Below, one piece after another: positions 1-12,720 of a stretch of DNA of 64,000 nt (positions are counted from its first letter, which is position 1; each line of letters begins with the position of its first letter). Source of the stretch: Helichrysum umbraculigerum (Eukaryota; Streptophyta; Magnoliopsida; Asterales; Asteraceae); the NCBI GenBank assembly GCA_949592205.1, contig CATIUR010000003.1:74118501-74182500 (forward strand), written 5' to 3'. Under the pieces are notes generated by a model. That model made no database searches and was not told the origin of the DNA. It saw only the letters and a list, made by a program, of their open reading frames with translations. The position numbers and the translations under genes were made by a program.

Positions 1-2422
1 TAACTTCGGCCATTTGTGGCGAATCAGTGAGATCTTCATCTTCTTCCATTTCTTCCTCTTCCTCTTCTTCTTCCTCTTCAGGGTCAGATTCAATTTCTTC
101 ATCTGCTTCCTCGTATTCTTCCTCTTCTGGGTCGTATTCAGTGTCAAAAATGAGAACTGATGATCGGGTGAATTGCGGTTCCTCCTCTGGTTCTGATTCA
201 TCATCGGAACAGACTTTTCCTGTGGATATAGCACAACATTCTTCCTCTTCTGGAGTGCATTCCGGTTGGTCGATCTTGTAAGTGATGCTTTCACCATGCG
301 ATCGTAAAACAATCGTGTGGTTATACACATCAATCACTGCTCTAGCTGTATTCACGAATGGTCTTCCAAGGATAATTGGGATGTTTATGTCTTCGTGGAT
401 ATCCATTACCACGAAATCCGTTGGAAAGAAAAATTTGTCAACTTGGACAAGGACATTCTCAGCTATTCCCTTGGGGTATCTAACAGATTGGTCGACTAGC
501 TGGACGGTCATCTTAGTAGGTTTCAAGTTTTCAAGTTCTAGCCTCTTAAAAAGGGAGTAGGGCATAAGGTTAATGCTGGCTCCTAAGTCGGCTAAAGCGC
601 TCATATTTCTGAAATTGTAGATAGAACAAGGGAGTGTAAATCTACAAGTATCTCCTAGTTTTTCGGGAAGGCTATTTTTAAGTAGGGCTGAGGTTTCAGA
701 ACTAAGGGGAATGTTGTTCACTTCAGGCAATTTATCCTTAGTGGATAGCAATTTTCTAATATACTTATTACGACCAGGAACTCTAGACATGGTATCAAGG
801 AATTTTCCATCTAGTTTAAAGGATGATAGTTTCTTGGGTTGAACTTTAAGTCTAGCGGGGTAAGGGATTCTAACCTCTTTGTTCATGGTTTGAGTGGTTT
901 CCACAGCTGGTATCTTGACCTTTGGTTCTTCCTTTACTGGAACAGCAGCAGGTGGAGTAGTAGCTGCTTCTTTTGGTGTTGTAAGTTGCTTTGCTTCCTC
1001 AACATGCGGATTTTGAACCGTGTTGCTGGGCAAACTTCCTCGGGGTCTATTCTCGAGACGTTGTGCCAATTGTCCAATTTGAGCTTCCAAATTCTTTAGC
1101 ACAACCAATTGATTTCTCATGAAGAGGTCGGCTTGATCTTGTCTAGCAGACGTCTTTTGGTTGAGCAGGTGTTGACCTTGCATGAATTAGGTGAAGGCGT
1201 CGTCTGAACTTGAAGCTGGGGAATTTGTCTTGGTGGTTTGTTCAGTGGTTTGGTTTGTGTCGGAAGTGGGTGCAGGAAGTGCAAGGGGTTGATTATAAGA
1301 AAGTTGTGGCTGTTGTTGGTAAGGTGGATATCTAGGTGGGTATCGGGGTTGGTATGGTTGTTGGTTGTTTCTCGGCGGAGAGGGAGGTCCTCTAGGTTGG
1401 TTGTTGTTCTGGTTGAAACCGGGTGGTCGAGCTGGAAACTGAGCATAGTAGACGGTGCCATCTGCTTCTTCGTATTCAACTTGGTATTCGTCAGATGGTT
1501 GCGGGTTGGTGCAGTGTTGACAGACTTGCACTTGGTGTACTTGGTGCTGTTGTTTCTTAAGTTCTCCAAACTGTTTGACGAGCGAGTCCATTTTCTCTGT
1601 TAGTGCCTTAATTGCTTCGACTGGAATCGGATTTGCAGCAGCGATAGGTGTGGAAGATGTTGAATGATCTCCAGAATTCCAATCGTGGTGGTGCATAGTC
1701 ATGTTTTCGATAAGGTTCCATCCTTCTTCGTCGGTCTTTGCCATGAAGCTTCCTTGTGCAGCAGCATCGAGGGTAGTTCGGTGGTTAGGATCTAAACCAT
1801 TATAGAAAGTGCACAATTGTGCAGACTTATCGAGTCGGTGATTAGGGCATTTCTTCAAGGCTCCTTTGAATCGTTCCCATGCGGTATATAATGACTCATC
1901 GAAAGCTTGTCGAAAGTTCATGATGTCATTTCGAAGCTTGGTTTGTTTAGAAGGCGGAAAGTACTTTGTTAGAAACTTTGTCGCCATCACAGTCCATGAA
2001 GGGATAGAGCCGGTCTCTAAACCTTCAAACCATGTTTGCGCATGATGGGTGAGCGAATAAGGGAAAAGGTATAAACGGATTGTGTCTTGGCCAATTCCGT
2101 TTTGCTTGTAGGAATTTGAGAGAGAGATGAACTTGTCGAGGTGAGAGTTTGGGTCATCACTGGGCAATCTATGGAATTGACAGTGGTTTTGGATTAGTTG
2201 GATGATGTGGTGTTTAAGCTCGAAAAATTGACCAGGGGTTTCAGGGTAGAGAATTGGTCCTCCTCTTCCTTCGATAGAGGGTTTACTGTTGTCAGCGAGA
2301 GTGATGCGTTCAGCCATTGCTTGCTTAAGTGCAGATTGCTTCTTTTCTCGTCGAATAGTGCGTATTATAAGTTCTGGATCAGGAAAGTTAAACAGTGGTG
2401 CAGATCTAGGGGAACAGGTCAT
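1..2422 (-). pseudogene. Athila gag-protease polyprotein, one in-frame stop, incomplete
   Basis: The ORF starts at 2422 and encodes 411 residues of gag, ending in TAA at 1187-1189. The same frame then stays open to base 1, so this is one polyprotein with a single premature stop, most simply a CAA-to-TAA change. Residues about 40-230 form the retrotransposon gag domain (ILYPETPGQF, FKGALKKCP, CTFYNGLDP). The C-terminal 110 residues are rich in Pro, Gln and Asn. Downstream of the stop, the aspartic protease motif reads ADLGASINLMPYS, the Leu-Gly form typical of Athila, followed about 80 residues later by IPIILGRPF. An acidic run of Glu/Asp lies at about 27-130. No CCHC knuckle is seen. The serine-rich plus-strand ORF over this run is its antisense shadow. 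Confidence 0.85.
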
Positions 2423-2554
2423 AAACTAAAAGAAAAGACAATAAAGAAAATAAACAATAAAGGAAATGTTTTTGTGTTTTTTTTTTTAGAAGGTTTTATC
2501 CTAAGGGTTTGCTAGAATTGGGATTGGTTGGGCCTCTGGATCGGACAGTTAGTC

Positions 2555-2572
2555 TCCCCGGCAGCGGCGCCA
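2555..2572 (-). other. primer binding site, tRNA-Asp type
   Basis: On the minus strand this reads TGGCGCCGCTGCCGGGGA, close to the sequence complementary to the 3' end of plant tRNA-Asp that Athila elements use. It lies a few bases inside the LTR, as expected for minus-strand DNA priming. Confidence 0.8.
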
Positions 2573-2578
2573 AAAACT

Positions 2579-5043
2579 TGTTGATTGTTTATCAACGGGT
2601 TGTTTTATATTTATAATTGCTGGGGTCTAAGTGTGACTTACTAGTACTGAACCAAAGGGTTAGTAGGCGGTAAGTTGGACCTAGAGTCGTTCTTAAAGAG
2701 AAACTGAATTAAAACGGAGGTGATCCAATCAATCTTTCTTTTCTAGTAAATGTTTTAAAAGAGTGCGTTGGGGGTTTTGGTTCAGTTAATTAAGTAAACT
2801 AAATAAGCGAATAAAATGTAATAAGATGTCAGATAATGCAAAGTAGTATTTATTGTGAGTTCGTTAGTTAATAATTTTGGGATGATGACTCTTACGGGAA
2901 AACGATTAACTAAATTGGGTTGCTTATGAGATTCAATAACTTATGGTATAACCAATAGATTTCTTATTAGTCGGTTATCAACTAATATGTCACGAGGAAC
3001 TAAGGTATCATGATTCTGACTAGACAGACAATGCTCAACTCTCCACACTCTCCTGTGAGGGAGTCAGTGGCCCATATTATTGAACGTATTCGCTCGTGGG
3101 CGAAGGAACAGAGTAGCAAGTCCATAACATGTCTAGCCGTTCTTAATACCCCAATGATTATGAATCCATTAAACAACTAACTTAGAACTTATGTCCGGAC
3201 TTATTTAATTAATTTCTACCAATGAAACTTAAGCGTGATAAACGAGGGAAAGCATTTAGGTTTCTTGCGTATCTTACTTTAGGGTTTCATGGTTTTAAGC
3301 AAAAGTATCGGTTTAAGTTGGATTTTAAACTTGCCTTTCTCAATACAATTAACAAATCCCTAGGTTTTCGTAAATGGTCATTTAGCCTATAGCCTACCTA
3401 ATCTAATTTAATCTAAACTAAAACAACTAATTAAAATGCTGACGGCTTTTTACAGAAAGTCAAACCCAGACCATGTCGGAAAATACTATGGTGGCTCACA
3501 ACGTATTGAATTGTTTACCAACGTTTCCGTTGTGAGTTTAATTGCTTCGCGATGTTTACATGATAAGTACATTGTGATTGGAAGTGTACAATACTCATGG
3601 CAAGTCCATGTAATCACATTGCATTTTATAATGCTTGCATGACGTTACAATTAAAGACATAGTTTTTACACAGATAACTATTGACCGAGTATTGAGGTTC
3701 GCGACTCCTCTTTACAAGGTTACAATCACGTTTGTTAATCGAAAGGCGAATATAAGTTTTAGGTTTAAAATCACAAGATAAGTCCGTTCACAAAGTTTCC
3801 AATTTTATAACGTCGATCAATAATACAACTACCTTCGGTCGTTACCGGCTTCCATATATTTGTACTATGCTCAAAAGCATTTCCAATACTATACCGAGTA
3901 ATCAGTCGAATAGGGGCCGTCATATTATCTCATGACGTATTCAAAGTCATCCCACAATTATGTACTAACTACATCACAACAAATACAATAGTAATCTACT
4001 CGCTAATCATGGTAATAACGATCGCAAACATAATTAAAGCAAACATGTTTAATTAAGATAGATAAGGATAGAGATAACCGAGATTAATATGCGAGAAGGA
4101 ATAGACTTGAATTAATGAGCGTAACTCCAAGCGTACACCAAAGATTACAACAACGTTCCTAGATTTCTTTCTACTCTAAACAAAGTGCTAAACTAATCTA
4201 ATGCTAAATTTAAAGTAAGAAAGTAGAATGAGAAAGTAAGAAAGTTATATGACTAGTGCATATGGGACCTTTTGAAATAAAGCCTAAAGCCTCCTATTTA
4301 TAGGTGAGATTTGGCTCACATTAGCACCATGAGGTGCATGTTAGAAAGCTTGCCAAAAGTGGTGTGTACAACACGAAAAGTAGGCGCACCGGGTACCGTA
4401 CAACACGAAAAGTAGGCGCACCAGGTACCAAAAGTTACCAAAAATGGAAACCGAGGCGGGTACAGGCCAGCCGGCGGCGCCACCTGTCCAGCCGGTGGCG
4501 GTGGTGGTGAGGCCGGCGGCGGTGGGCCCACCCCCACCCCGTTGCGTCGTTTGTTGCTTCGTTTCTTGATTCGTCTGTGTTTTCTTCGTTATACGTCCGT
4601 TTGAGTTGATTCTTTTTTTGTTGGATTCATAATTTAAAAAAGAAGATTTTGACATAGGATAGGCCCTGAGATGAGGTCCCTAGCTCCAGATATTGGATAC
4701 GGATCATTTGGATCTTCCGGCGGGCGCGAAATCTTCAATTTTTACCCGTTTCAGTTGATTCTTCTTTTGCTGGATCCGAATTTTGAAAACGAACATCTTG
4801 GAAATAATGGATGTTGGTGAAGGGCATTTTGGTCTTGAAATCTCATTTTTATGCCTTGAATCTTCAAACGTGTGTGGAATCTTCGTTTCTCATCCGTTTT
4901 ACTTGATTTTTATCGTGCAACCTCGTTTTGACCTTCTTGGCATAATGTTACTGATTTATGCTATATTTGTATTAAAATGCCAAGAATTGTTCCAGAATGA
5001 GAGAGATATCGGTAGTAAAAACGTGACTTTTTACGCGATATCA
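2579..5043 (-). repeat. 5' LTR of the Athila-type element (2.46 kb)
   Basis: The repeat has TG...CA ends, with one end abutting the primer site and the other ending in gatatca at 5043. The segment near 5030 (gtgactttttacgcgatatca) recurs at the end of the solo LTR at 39702. Blocks such as ctaccttcggtcgtt, aattaagatagataagg and the TATA region are shared with LTR copies at 37339-39702 and 40840-44170, so at least three members of this LTR family are present. A GC-rich stretch lies at 4450-4550. No coding sequence is recognised inside. Confidence 0.8.
4294..4303 (-). promoter_or_regulatory. LTR TATA box
   Basis: The minus strand reads CTATAAATAG. The same box is conserved in the two related LTRs, at 38926-38935 and 43866-43875, which makes it the likely U3 promoter of this family. 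Transcription would run leftwards into gag. Confidence 0.6.
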
Positions 5044-5621
5044 ACGACAAGAAAATTAAGGTTTAATTTTAATTCGAATCATCATAACGTGATGAAGAAA
5101 CTCTCACAGAAAAATTTGGAGAGAGAAATAAAAATAATTAATTTCAATCCGGATAGAGAAAATTCTCAAATTCCAAATTTCTAATCATAATATTTTTCCT
5201 TGATGAATGCACACTTGATCTTTTGGCTGAGATAGAAGACATTTTATTTCCGGTTTGACAAATATTAACATATATATTAATCAAATTGAGTGGTTTATTT
5301 ACCTTATATGTAGTTAGTACTATGTCTAGTGTTGTATTGATATTTTTGTTACCTCTTCACTAGAAAGGGCACATTCATATTATTGCTTTGTAACACGTAC
5401 TGTACCCACAACATATTGTATAGGGCCGAACGTACGTACGCTATATATCGACATCATTTGCACTAGTCATTTTCTTTCTCTTTTGTCGAAAAAGTTATCA
5501 AACCAACGATAACAACCTGTCATCGCGTGTCAAAATCGATCTATTTGTTGTCTCATGTTTAGCATCATATTATGTCAAAAATGATCCTACTATGATCTAG
5601 CAATATTTTCGTTATGAACAT
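5044..5621. other. spacer without recognised genes
   Basis: AT-rich sequence between the Athila LTR and the Tat 3' LTR. No coherent protein, RNA gene or repeat is recognised. Confidence 0.5.
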
Positions 5622-6319
5622 TGATCAAGCATAATTTTATACCTGAGTGCGAGATGGATTGGGCCGACTCGTTACTCTCCGCAACTTGCGTAAGGACCCG
5701 TTACAGTGTATAGGACAACAGTAAGGGTGGTATGAATCGGTGATAGGAGATGAACAGTAATCTCCTAATGATGATAAATGCAGGTAATGAATAGTAATGA
5801 AGGTGTATTGTGTGGTGTTGGGCATGAATAATGCCTAAGTGTTCATATTTATAGTACCCCTCATTCACCTTGATCAGCAAGTTTGGACACGTGTCGTGAT
5901 CCCATGGTACTTGATCGTACGGATGGCCGGTGATCTCGATGATACTATTCATCATACGGTGTACTCATGATCGTGAGGGTACCAATCGTACGGCTGACAA
6001 CTGATCTTGGCTATACTGTTCATCGTACGGTGGACTCATGATCGTGGTAGTTTTAATCGTACGGCTACGATTGACACAGCCTGGGTGTGGGGTCCCTGTG
6101 ATGACATGGACCAATGATATTCAAGGAAGGAAACCCTTGTCGGCTCCTGGGGAGACCACCACTAACGTAGGTGGAATCCGTTATAAGGTTGTCCCCTGCC
6201 AGGGAACATAAACCCTATTTTGATGGGCTTGCATCCTTTGATGGGCTTTAGATTTATGGGCCTTCCTATGAGTTATACAGGGCTGTCAATAGTTTGTTGC
6301 CTGCTATTGAGGTCCCCCA
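5622..6319 (-). repeat. 3' LTR of the Tat element
   Basis: Begins tgatcaagcataatttt and is collinear with 15700-16397. It contains an internal tandem duplication of about 85 bp (roughly 5930-6075) in which the phrases tgatct..tactrttcatc, tcatgatcgtg and aatcgtacggct each occur twice; the same duplication is present in the other LTR. The right boundary (ccccca, 6319) is set by where similarity to the other LTR ends. Confidence 0.85.
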
Positions 6320-6738
6320 GTTTAGTTTGCTGAGGCTTGCGTCAGGGAACTGAACTCAACAGCTCGTAGTACAGGAATAAAAGTTTGCAGGTGATATTTT
6401 TGCAGGCCGTCTAAATGGAAGTTGTTCCATTTTTCCGGACTGACGACCATATTTCAGGGAAGTAATTTTCGTAGAATACTTACTATTTTATGCGTGCGCA
6501 TATTTGACAGGAAACCCTCCAGTCAGGAGATACCTATAATCAGGAAGGATGTTGCTAATTTTTGACGTTACGTTTTTGACTGATGGTGTCCCATCAATGT
6601 GTCAGGGAACATTGTGACTTTTGATTTGTTCAAGACGTTAGCGCGTATTGGAATTCGTGTAGACGACTGTATGTGCGCGTGTGACATTAATTAGGGTTGA
6701 TCACGCGCGTGCCTCACTGGGGCGTCGTGATTGCCGTA

Positions 6739-6808
6739 CACGTGTAAGGCTCAGATTAAAGCCCAAAGGCCCATGGGCCTGTGACGGTTGCGTTGCCCTG
6801 CTATAAAT
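6739..6808 (+). promoter_or_regulatory. TATA box and G-box in front of the antisense gene
   Basis: A G-box (CACGTG, 6739-6744, inside acacgtgt) lies about 60 bp upstream of a strong plant TATA box (CTATAAATAG, 6801-6810). The first ATG of the antisense gene is at 7008, giving a leader of about 170 nt. The position suits a dedicated Pol II promoter oriented against the retrotransposon transcript. Activity is inferred. Confidence 0.55.
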
Positions 6809-7007
6809 AGGGCTAACCCCTTATATTTTCACTTTGCGCTATTTTACCAACATTCAAATTCTCTGCCAAATCAAAAATTCTGCGCTCCTCACCGCACGAT
6901 CAAGATTCCGGCTACCGCAGTAGGTTCGTTCCCTTCGTTCTTGTGTGCTTGTATTCATTGTCTTTCGTTGTGCATTCTTGTTTTCCTTGTTCGTATATTT
7001 TTAAATA

Positions 7008-9392
7008 ATGGAACCGTCACCGTCTACCACCACTTCCGCCCCTTCTTCTGCTTTGGTCGGCCCTCTGGCGAAGGTGACCGCCCAATTTTCCGGCGGTACA
7101 GTAGATAGCATCCAAAGCATAGTAGATGGAGATGCTATTCTAGGGCTTAGCGCCAAGTACCCTTGTATAGTTCTTTTTGAGGCAACCGCGCCTTTACCTT
7201 CTCAGCAAGCCCATTCGCCGCCTGCTGGGAAGGTAGCTGTATATTCAGACTGGTTCTTAATTAGCAACTTCAGGCTTCCTCCTACTTCTTTCTTGATTTC
7301 TCTCTTAGAGTATTACGGGATCGGTTTTTCCCAGCTTCATCCCTTAGGGCTCCAGAAGATTGTTATGTTTGAGATATATTGTAAATTACACAGGAAGGAA
7401 CCTACCTTGTTGTATTTTGCATCTCAGTTCACAATAACCAATTCTCCGGAGAGTTGATTTTCAGTAGCTAAGCGTGGGGGAAAAAACATGAATTTCTGTG
7501 GTCCCAGGGTTGATGGCTTAAGGGGGTGGAAAGAGGGCTTTTTTTATGTTGATGACAAGATAATTCCGTCAGATAAGAGGAAGGTTTTATAGTGGGTGAA
7601 CCCACAAGTCTGGGTTTCTAGATTCGCGCCTGTAAAAAATGTGAACCCTGTGATTCTTGATTCGAATCCAGAGGTCGACATGGAGTTCTTACGCCTGCTG
7701 AGACAGGGAGGAGTAGTGATGAGGCCGTACCCGGAATCCGTCCTGGCTATGGCATGTATGAGCAGGAACTGGAACCGGGAAGGCCGTATCCTCATATGTC
7801 GGTACAAGAATAATGGTAGGAAGTGGTGATATTTAGGCGGTGACGTAATGTTAAATGTCATTTTCTTATGTTTTCTGTCCTCCCTGTAGTGATTGATTTT
7901 AATAGCTTCCTGGCTGCTGATGACCTTTCGGGAGTTGAGATTGGTCATACATCTGCGAGTAACATTCCCACCAACCCTGACGGTTCCCTGCAGGATCTGA
8001 TATCCCTGATGATTACGAGATGGTTGACGATCTAGGGGCGTCTGCGGGAAAGAGAAAGAAGAAAACTGCCCCTGGGGGCAGGCCGAAAAAGAAGAAGAAT
8101 AATAGCCGCCCTGTTTCTTCTAGTGAGGCTGGGGGTTCCGAGGATATTGTGAACATTTCCCATCCTCACGGGCTGCATGACTCCGCCACAGGTATGTAAC
8201 GGTCTGCAAGTTTGTTTTAATTTTATGTGTGTGTAAAAATTAAAAGAATTCTTTTTTCAGAGGAGGAGGAGGAAGATGTGAATCCTGTTCAGCACAAGAA
8301 GAGCCGGATCCAGTTCAGAACGGATGATGACTCTTCCTCCAAGCTCCACTCAGGAAGCTCTACCAGCCTTTCCTTTGTGAACAGGGAGGCCAATGAGGAT
8401 GACGATGCCGTTGATTTTTTGGGCAGCGCCCGTGGTGCTATCCTCAGTGCTCCTGCTGACGACCTTTCCGGCTTACCTCCTTTTGTTCTTAGTTGGTCCT
8501 TTTAGGCTAACAATCCAGGGCGTGATCTCCAATCTTGCAGGGATTACGTCCTGCATGCGATGCCTCCTGCAATTGGGAAGAGAATGGCCTCTCTTAATGC
8601 TCGCCAAAGCATTAACCGTGGAGTCAAGGCCACCTTCGACTCTTTCATGTGGAGCATCAACACCCTGAAGGTTGCTGACCGCTTAGAGGTACTTGCCAGG
8701 AAGCTGAGGATCGACCTGAAGAACGAATAGGCAAAGGCAGCTAGGGAGACGGAGCAATTTGAAAAGTTCAAAGCTGATCATTCCGGCAATATTGCCAAAG
8801 TTGATCAATTAAACTTGGAGATTGAGGCTTTGAAAACTCAACTGGCAGAGCAGGTATATCTCTACTTTCCTTTTTCTTCCCATTTATCTATTTAATACTT
8901 ATTACCCAAAGCGTTACACTTATGCAGGCCAAGAAAGCAGCCGAGATGGAAGCCTCCCTGCAGCGAAATGGTGAGGAGTTAAATGCTGCTACGCTGCAAA
9001 GGGATGAAGCCCTGGCCGTCAAGGACAGGATGACTGAGGAGAGGGATCAGGCTATCTTTGAGAAGGATGCCGCAGCAGAGGAGAAGAAAAAGTTGCAGGC
9101 CGGTCTCCCTGATATGATCATAACTTCAATGACCTGCCTTGGGATTTTAAATCCTTTTTGCAGGTTGGTGCAATGTTCCAGGGGTCAAGGCCGACATGAA
9201 ACGGCTATTGTGGCTGCTCAGTTTTTGAATCCGTTGCCTAAAGCCCTGGCTAGCAGGATTGACCCTGCTATTTCAACAAAGCTCGAGGAGGCTAAGACGA
9301 CTTTGAAAAACCTGTCTACATCTCCATTTCTGGAGAGGCTAGTTGAAGACCTTAATATGCCTGTTGATGCGATCCTGGCCATGAGGCCTTAG
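7008..9392 (+). pseudogene. antisense extra ORF of the Tat element (Transposase_28 / 'putative gypsy type transposon' domain), decayed
   Basis: The gene runs opposite to gag-pol. The first exon starts at ATG 7008. Its frame continues past TGA 7455-7457 and TAG 7590-7592 to TGA 7827, and carries the conserved block YSDWFLISNFRLPP, LLEYYGIGFSQLHP, a GWKEGFFYVDD segment and WVNPQVW, which I associate with the plant Transposase_28 family. Likely introns are a GT near 7813 to AG at 7888, 8192-8260 (GTATGT...TTTTTTCAG) and 8852-8928 (GTATAT...TTATGCAG). Later exons encode a basic nuclear-signal-like segment (KRKKKT..RPKKKK, about 8055-8100), an acidic/Ser region, and a C-terminal coiled coil rich in Glu, Lys and Ala (8690-9100), ending near 9392. 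The protein's role is unknown. The stops suggest this copy is dead or needs readthrough. Confidence 0.65.
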
Positions 9393-10023
9393 TTTGTTTT
9401 GCTTATGGACAAGTTTATGTATGAGCGTTTGATGCTTCTTGGATATGTATATTATTATTTTTGTTTTTAATGTACGTACATTTTTTTTGTTAAGTGTTCA
9501 CTCGCAAGTTTTGTTTTGAATGTTTATACTGCTTGAATGTGTTTTGATTTGCTGTGATAAGCGAAAGTTGGGTGGTCATGACCTGGCAAATTCTAGTTTG
9601 CCGGCTGTGCAGGGAGGATCAGCTAGCAAGCCTACTGGTGAATGCTTGTGTCCTTCCTGCCCTGATCTGATTCAACGCTTTGCCAACCTACTGGTTGAGG
9701 TGAACCTCTGCCAGGGATAGGGCTAGAATTCACCTTCCACTATGGCAGGACCATCACTCCTGACTGCTATTCCGGGTGATTGTGTCATCCGTGTGCAGGG
9801 AGTGAGGCATTGTGGAGATGCATCGTGCAAATCTGGCCAATATTATGGCCTTGTGCATATGACACTTCCCATATAAAGGGGGTATGTCCCTGGCACGCTT
9901 GCGATAGTTGTATAAATACAAAGTAAAATAACTGTAACTTGGCACGAACAACCTAGTTTTATTGATAGAAAAGTGATTCAACAAAACATGCCAATCAGGA
10001 GGTGTGATCAAGCCCTCCTGGGC
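9393..10023. other. spacer between antisense gene and pol
   Basis: Non-coding in both directions as far as I can see. It lies at the 3' ends of two convergent genes (antisense gene from the left, pol from the right) and is AT-rich around 9400-9500. Confidence 0.5.
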
Positions 10024-12720
10024 TTACAGATAGTTGTTCAGACGTAACATTTTTTCAAGTTTGTTGCATGCCATGTTCGTGGAATAGGAGTACCATCCAG
10101 GTGAGACAAGCTGTAAGCTCTGTTGCCGTGGGCTGTTGTTACTTGGTAGGGTCCTTCCCATTTCTGCCCGAGCTTTCCTATATCTTCGACTCTGGATGCT
10201 TCGTTTTTTTATCCATACATAGTCCCCGGCTTTGTACTGCTTGTTCTGAAACTTCCTGTTGTAGTACCTGGCCATTCTTTGTTTGTTTCTCTCTTGACGG
10301 ATAGCTGCAATTTCCCTGATTTCTTCTGTTAGATTCAAGTTTTCCTGTAGGGATATCACATTGGCGTCTTCTTCAAATGTTAGAACTCTCTCTGTGGGGA
10401 CACTAATCTCTGCAGGGATTACTACCTCTGTTCCATATACCAAACTGAAAGGGGTAACCCAGGTGCTATCATTTTTTGGCAATGTTCGGTGTGCCCACAG
10501 GACGTTCGGGAGTTCCTCGACCCATCCAGTCCTAGAGTTTCCCAACCTAGCCTTGATCCCTACAACAATGTCCCTGTTGGTCACCTCCACCTGTCCGTTA
10601 GCCTGAGGGTGTGCTACGGAAGTAAAGGTTTGTTTAATTGAGAGTTCTTCACACCATGATTTGAAGGGGTCAGCTGCGAACTGTGTCCCATTGTCACTTA
10701 CAATCTCATGCGGGATTCCAAAATGACACACAATGTTTTCCCAGACAAAGTTCACCATTTTCTTACCTGAGATCTGAGACACGGGCCTTGCTTCCACCCA
10801 CTTAGTGAAATAATCAATTGCAACCACAATGGATTTTACTCCTCCAGCCGCCGGTGGGAAAGGTCCTACAATATCGATCCCCCATTTGTAGAAAGGCCAT
10901 GGAGAAGTGACAAGAATGAGATCATGTTTTGGGGTTCTGGAGATAGGTGCATGAATTTGGCAGGACTGACACTTTCGAACTATCTCCAGGGTGTCCTGAT
11001 GCATTGTGGGCCAAAAATACCCCTGGCGCATTATCTTTCCTGTGATCGCACGAGGGCCTGAGTGGAGGCTACAGGAACCCTCATGGACCTCTATGATAAG
11101 ATTCTCCGCCTGTCTGGGACCGGCACACCTGAGATTCGGTTCCAAGAAAGATTTCCTGAGCAATTCTCCTTTCTCGATGAGATACATTGGTGCCTTAATC
11201 CTGATTTTTCTAGCCTGAGTCCTATCAGCAGGGAGTGTCCCATTAAGCAAGTATTCACTGATAGGGGTCATCCAATTGTCTTCGTCTTCTTCGACTGGGT
11301 TAACTTCGTAACTGCTTTTGATTGACTTTTGTTTTAGAACTTCGACCAACACTTCCTTGGTTAAGTGAGCAAAGGTGAGAGTGGCCAGCTTGCTTAAGAC
11401 GTCAGCTTTCTTGTTCTGACTCCTTGGAACTTGATCAATTTTAAAGTAGCTGAACTTGCCTTTGATTTCTTGCACAACTTCCAGATATTTTTTCATTGCC
11501 TGCTCTTTGGCTTCAAAATTTCCGTTTACCTGGTTGGCCACAAGCTGCGAGTCAACAAACACTTGGATGGACGTGATGTCCATCTGTTCAGCGATCTTTA
11601 ATCCGACGATTAGTGCCTCATATTCTGCTTCATTGTTCGTTGTAGGGAATTCGAACCTTAAAGCATAAGTGTGTTCTTCGCCAGCTGGACTTGTAAGGAT
11701 TAGCCCTGCTCCTGACCCCCCAGAGCTAGCTGCACCGTCAGTATAAAGTTCCCAAATTTCCGTTAGCTTACTGTTGATGGTCAGAGAGCTCTTGCCTTCT
11801 GTCTCTCCTGGAAGCTCAGCCAGGAAGTCAGCCATTATTTGTCCTTTCATTGCACTCCTAGGGCAAAAAGTAATTTCATGCTCGCCTAGCTCTATTGCCC
11901 ATTTTGCCATCCTCCCCGACTTTTCCGATTTTAGCAGTACCTGTTTGATTGGCTGGTCGGTTAGCACCACTACTGGGTGTGCCTGGAAATACCTTCGCAG
12001 GCGCCTGGCTGTGTGTACCAGAGCCAGGACTAGCTTCTCTATTGGGGAAAATTTTAATTCAGCCGGTTGAAGTGCTTTGTTGACAAAGTAGACAGGCATT
12101 TGAATCTTATTTCTTTCGGCAATCAGGACTGAACTTATCGCCCCGCTTGAGGCTGCCAAGTACAGGGTTAGTGTTTCTCCTGGAATAGGTGCAGTTAGTG
12201 TAGGGAGTTCTGCCATGAGGGCTTTCATCTCCTGAAATGCTTGTTCAGCCTGTTCAGTCCACATAAAGTCTTTCTTTGTTGTACCCTTTAAGGTTGAGAA
12301 AAAGGGCAAGGATCTTTCTGCCACTTTAGACAGGAACCTGGTCAGGGCGGCCAATTTCCCTGAAAGGCTCTGAACTTCCTGTTTTGTTTTCGGGGAAGGC
12401 ATGCCTGTTACCGACTGGACTTTTTCTGGGTTTGCCTTGAATCCGCCGGTGGTGATCACATGTCCCAGGAACATTCCCTCTTCAACTCCAAAACTGTATT
12501 TGCTGGGATTTAGCTTCATGTTGATGCCCCGAAGGGTGGTAAATGTTTCTGAAATGTCTTCCAACATGTTTGCTTCTGACGCACTTTTAATGACAAGGTC
12601 ATCCACATATGCTTCCACATTTCGACCAATTTGACCTCTGAAGGCGGAATCTATCACCCTCTGGTATGTAGCTCCCGCGTTTTTTAGCCCAAAGGGCATT
12701 TTTTTGTAACAAAAGATTCC
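10024..12720 (-). pseudogene. Tat pol, C-terminal part: RT palm, RNase H, second RNase H, integrase
   Basis: An 891-residue open stretch in the same frame as the upstream gag-protease part, from which it is separated only by TAG at 12721-12723. Near its start is the RT catalytic box YVDD (about residues 31-34) after MPFGLKNAGATYQ. RNase H follows at about 165-290. A second, archaeal-type RNase H follows at about 315-445 (LYTDGAAS, NNEAEYEAL, VFVDSQLV), diagnostic of Tat elements. The integrase has an HHCC zinc segment (CQSCQIHA, about 550-590) and a core with catalytic D, D and E in GIDIVGPF, SDNGTQF and NGQVEVTNR. The integrase C-terminus ends near 10024. The catalytic residues are intact, so the damage lies outside this part. 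Confidence 0.92.

Larger units (their letters stand above)
1..5043 (-). mobile_element. Athila-type Ty3/gypsy retrotransposon, 5' part, cut by the window edge
   Basis: Read on the minus strand, the element runs LTR (5043-2579), tRNA-Asp-like primer binding site, gag, then protease, and leaves the window before reverse transcriptase. The gag sequence, the DLGAS-type protease and the GGCGCC-containing primer site together are the pattern of the Athila lineage. Reverse transcriptase, integrase, any env-like ORF and the 3' LTR must lie to the left of base 1. The five bases after the LTR (5044-5048, acgac) are the candidate TSD but cannot be checked without the other end. Confidence 0.88.

Noticed and set aside
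27..281. Serine-rich plus-strand ORF
   Set aside because: It is the antisense of the Glu/Asp-rich stretch in the Athila polyprotein.
10068..12634. Several plus-strand ORFs over the Tat pol region
   Set aside because: Antisense shadows of the pol frame.
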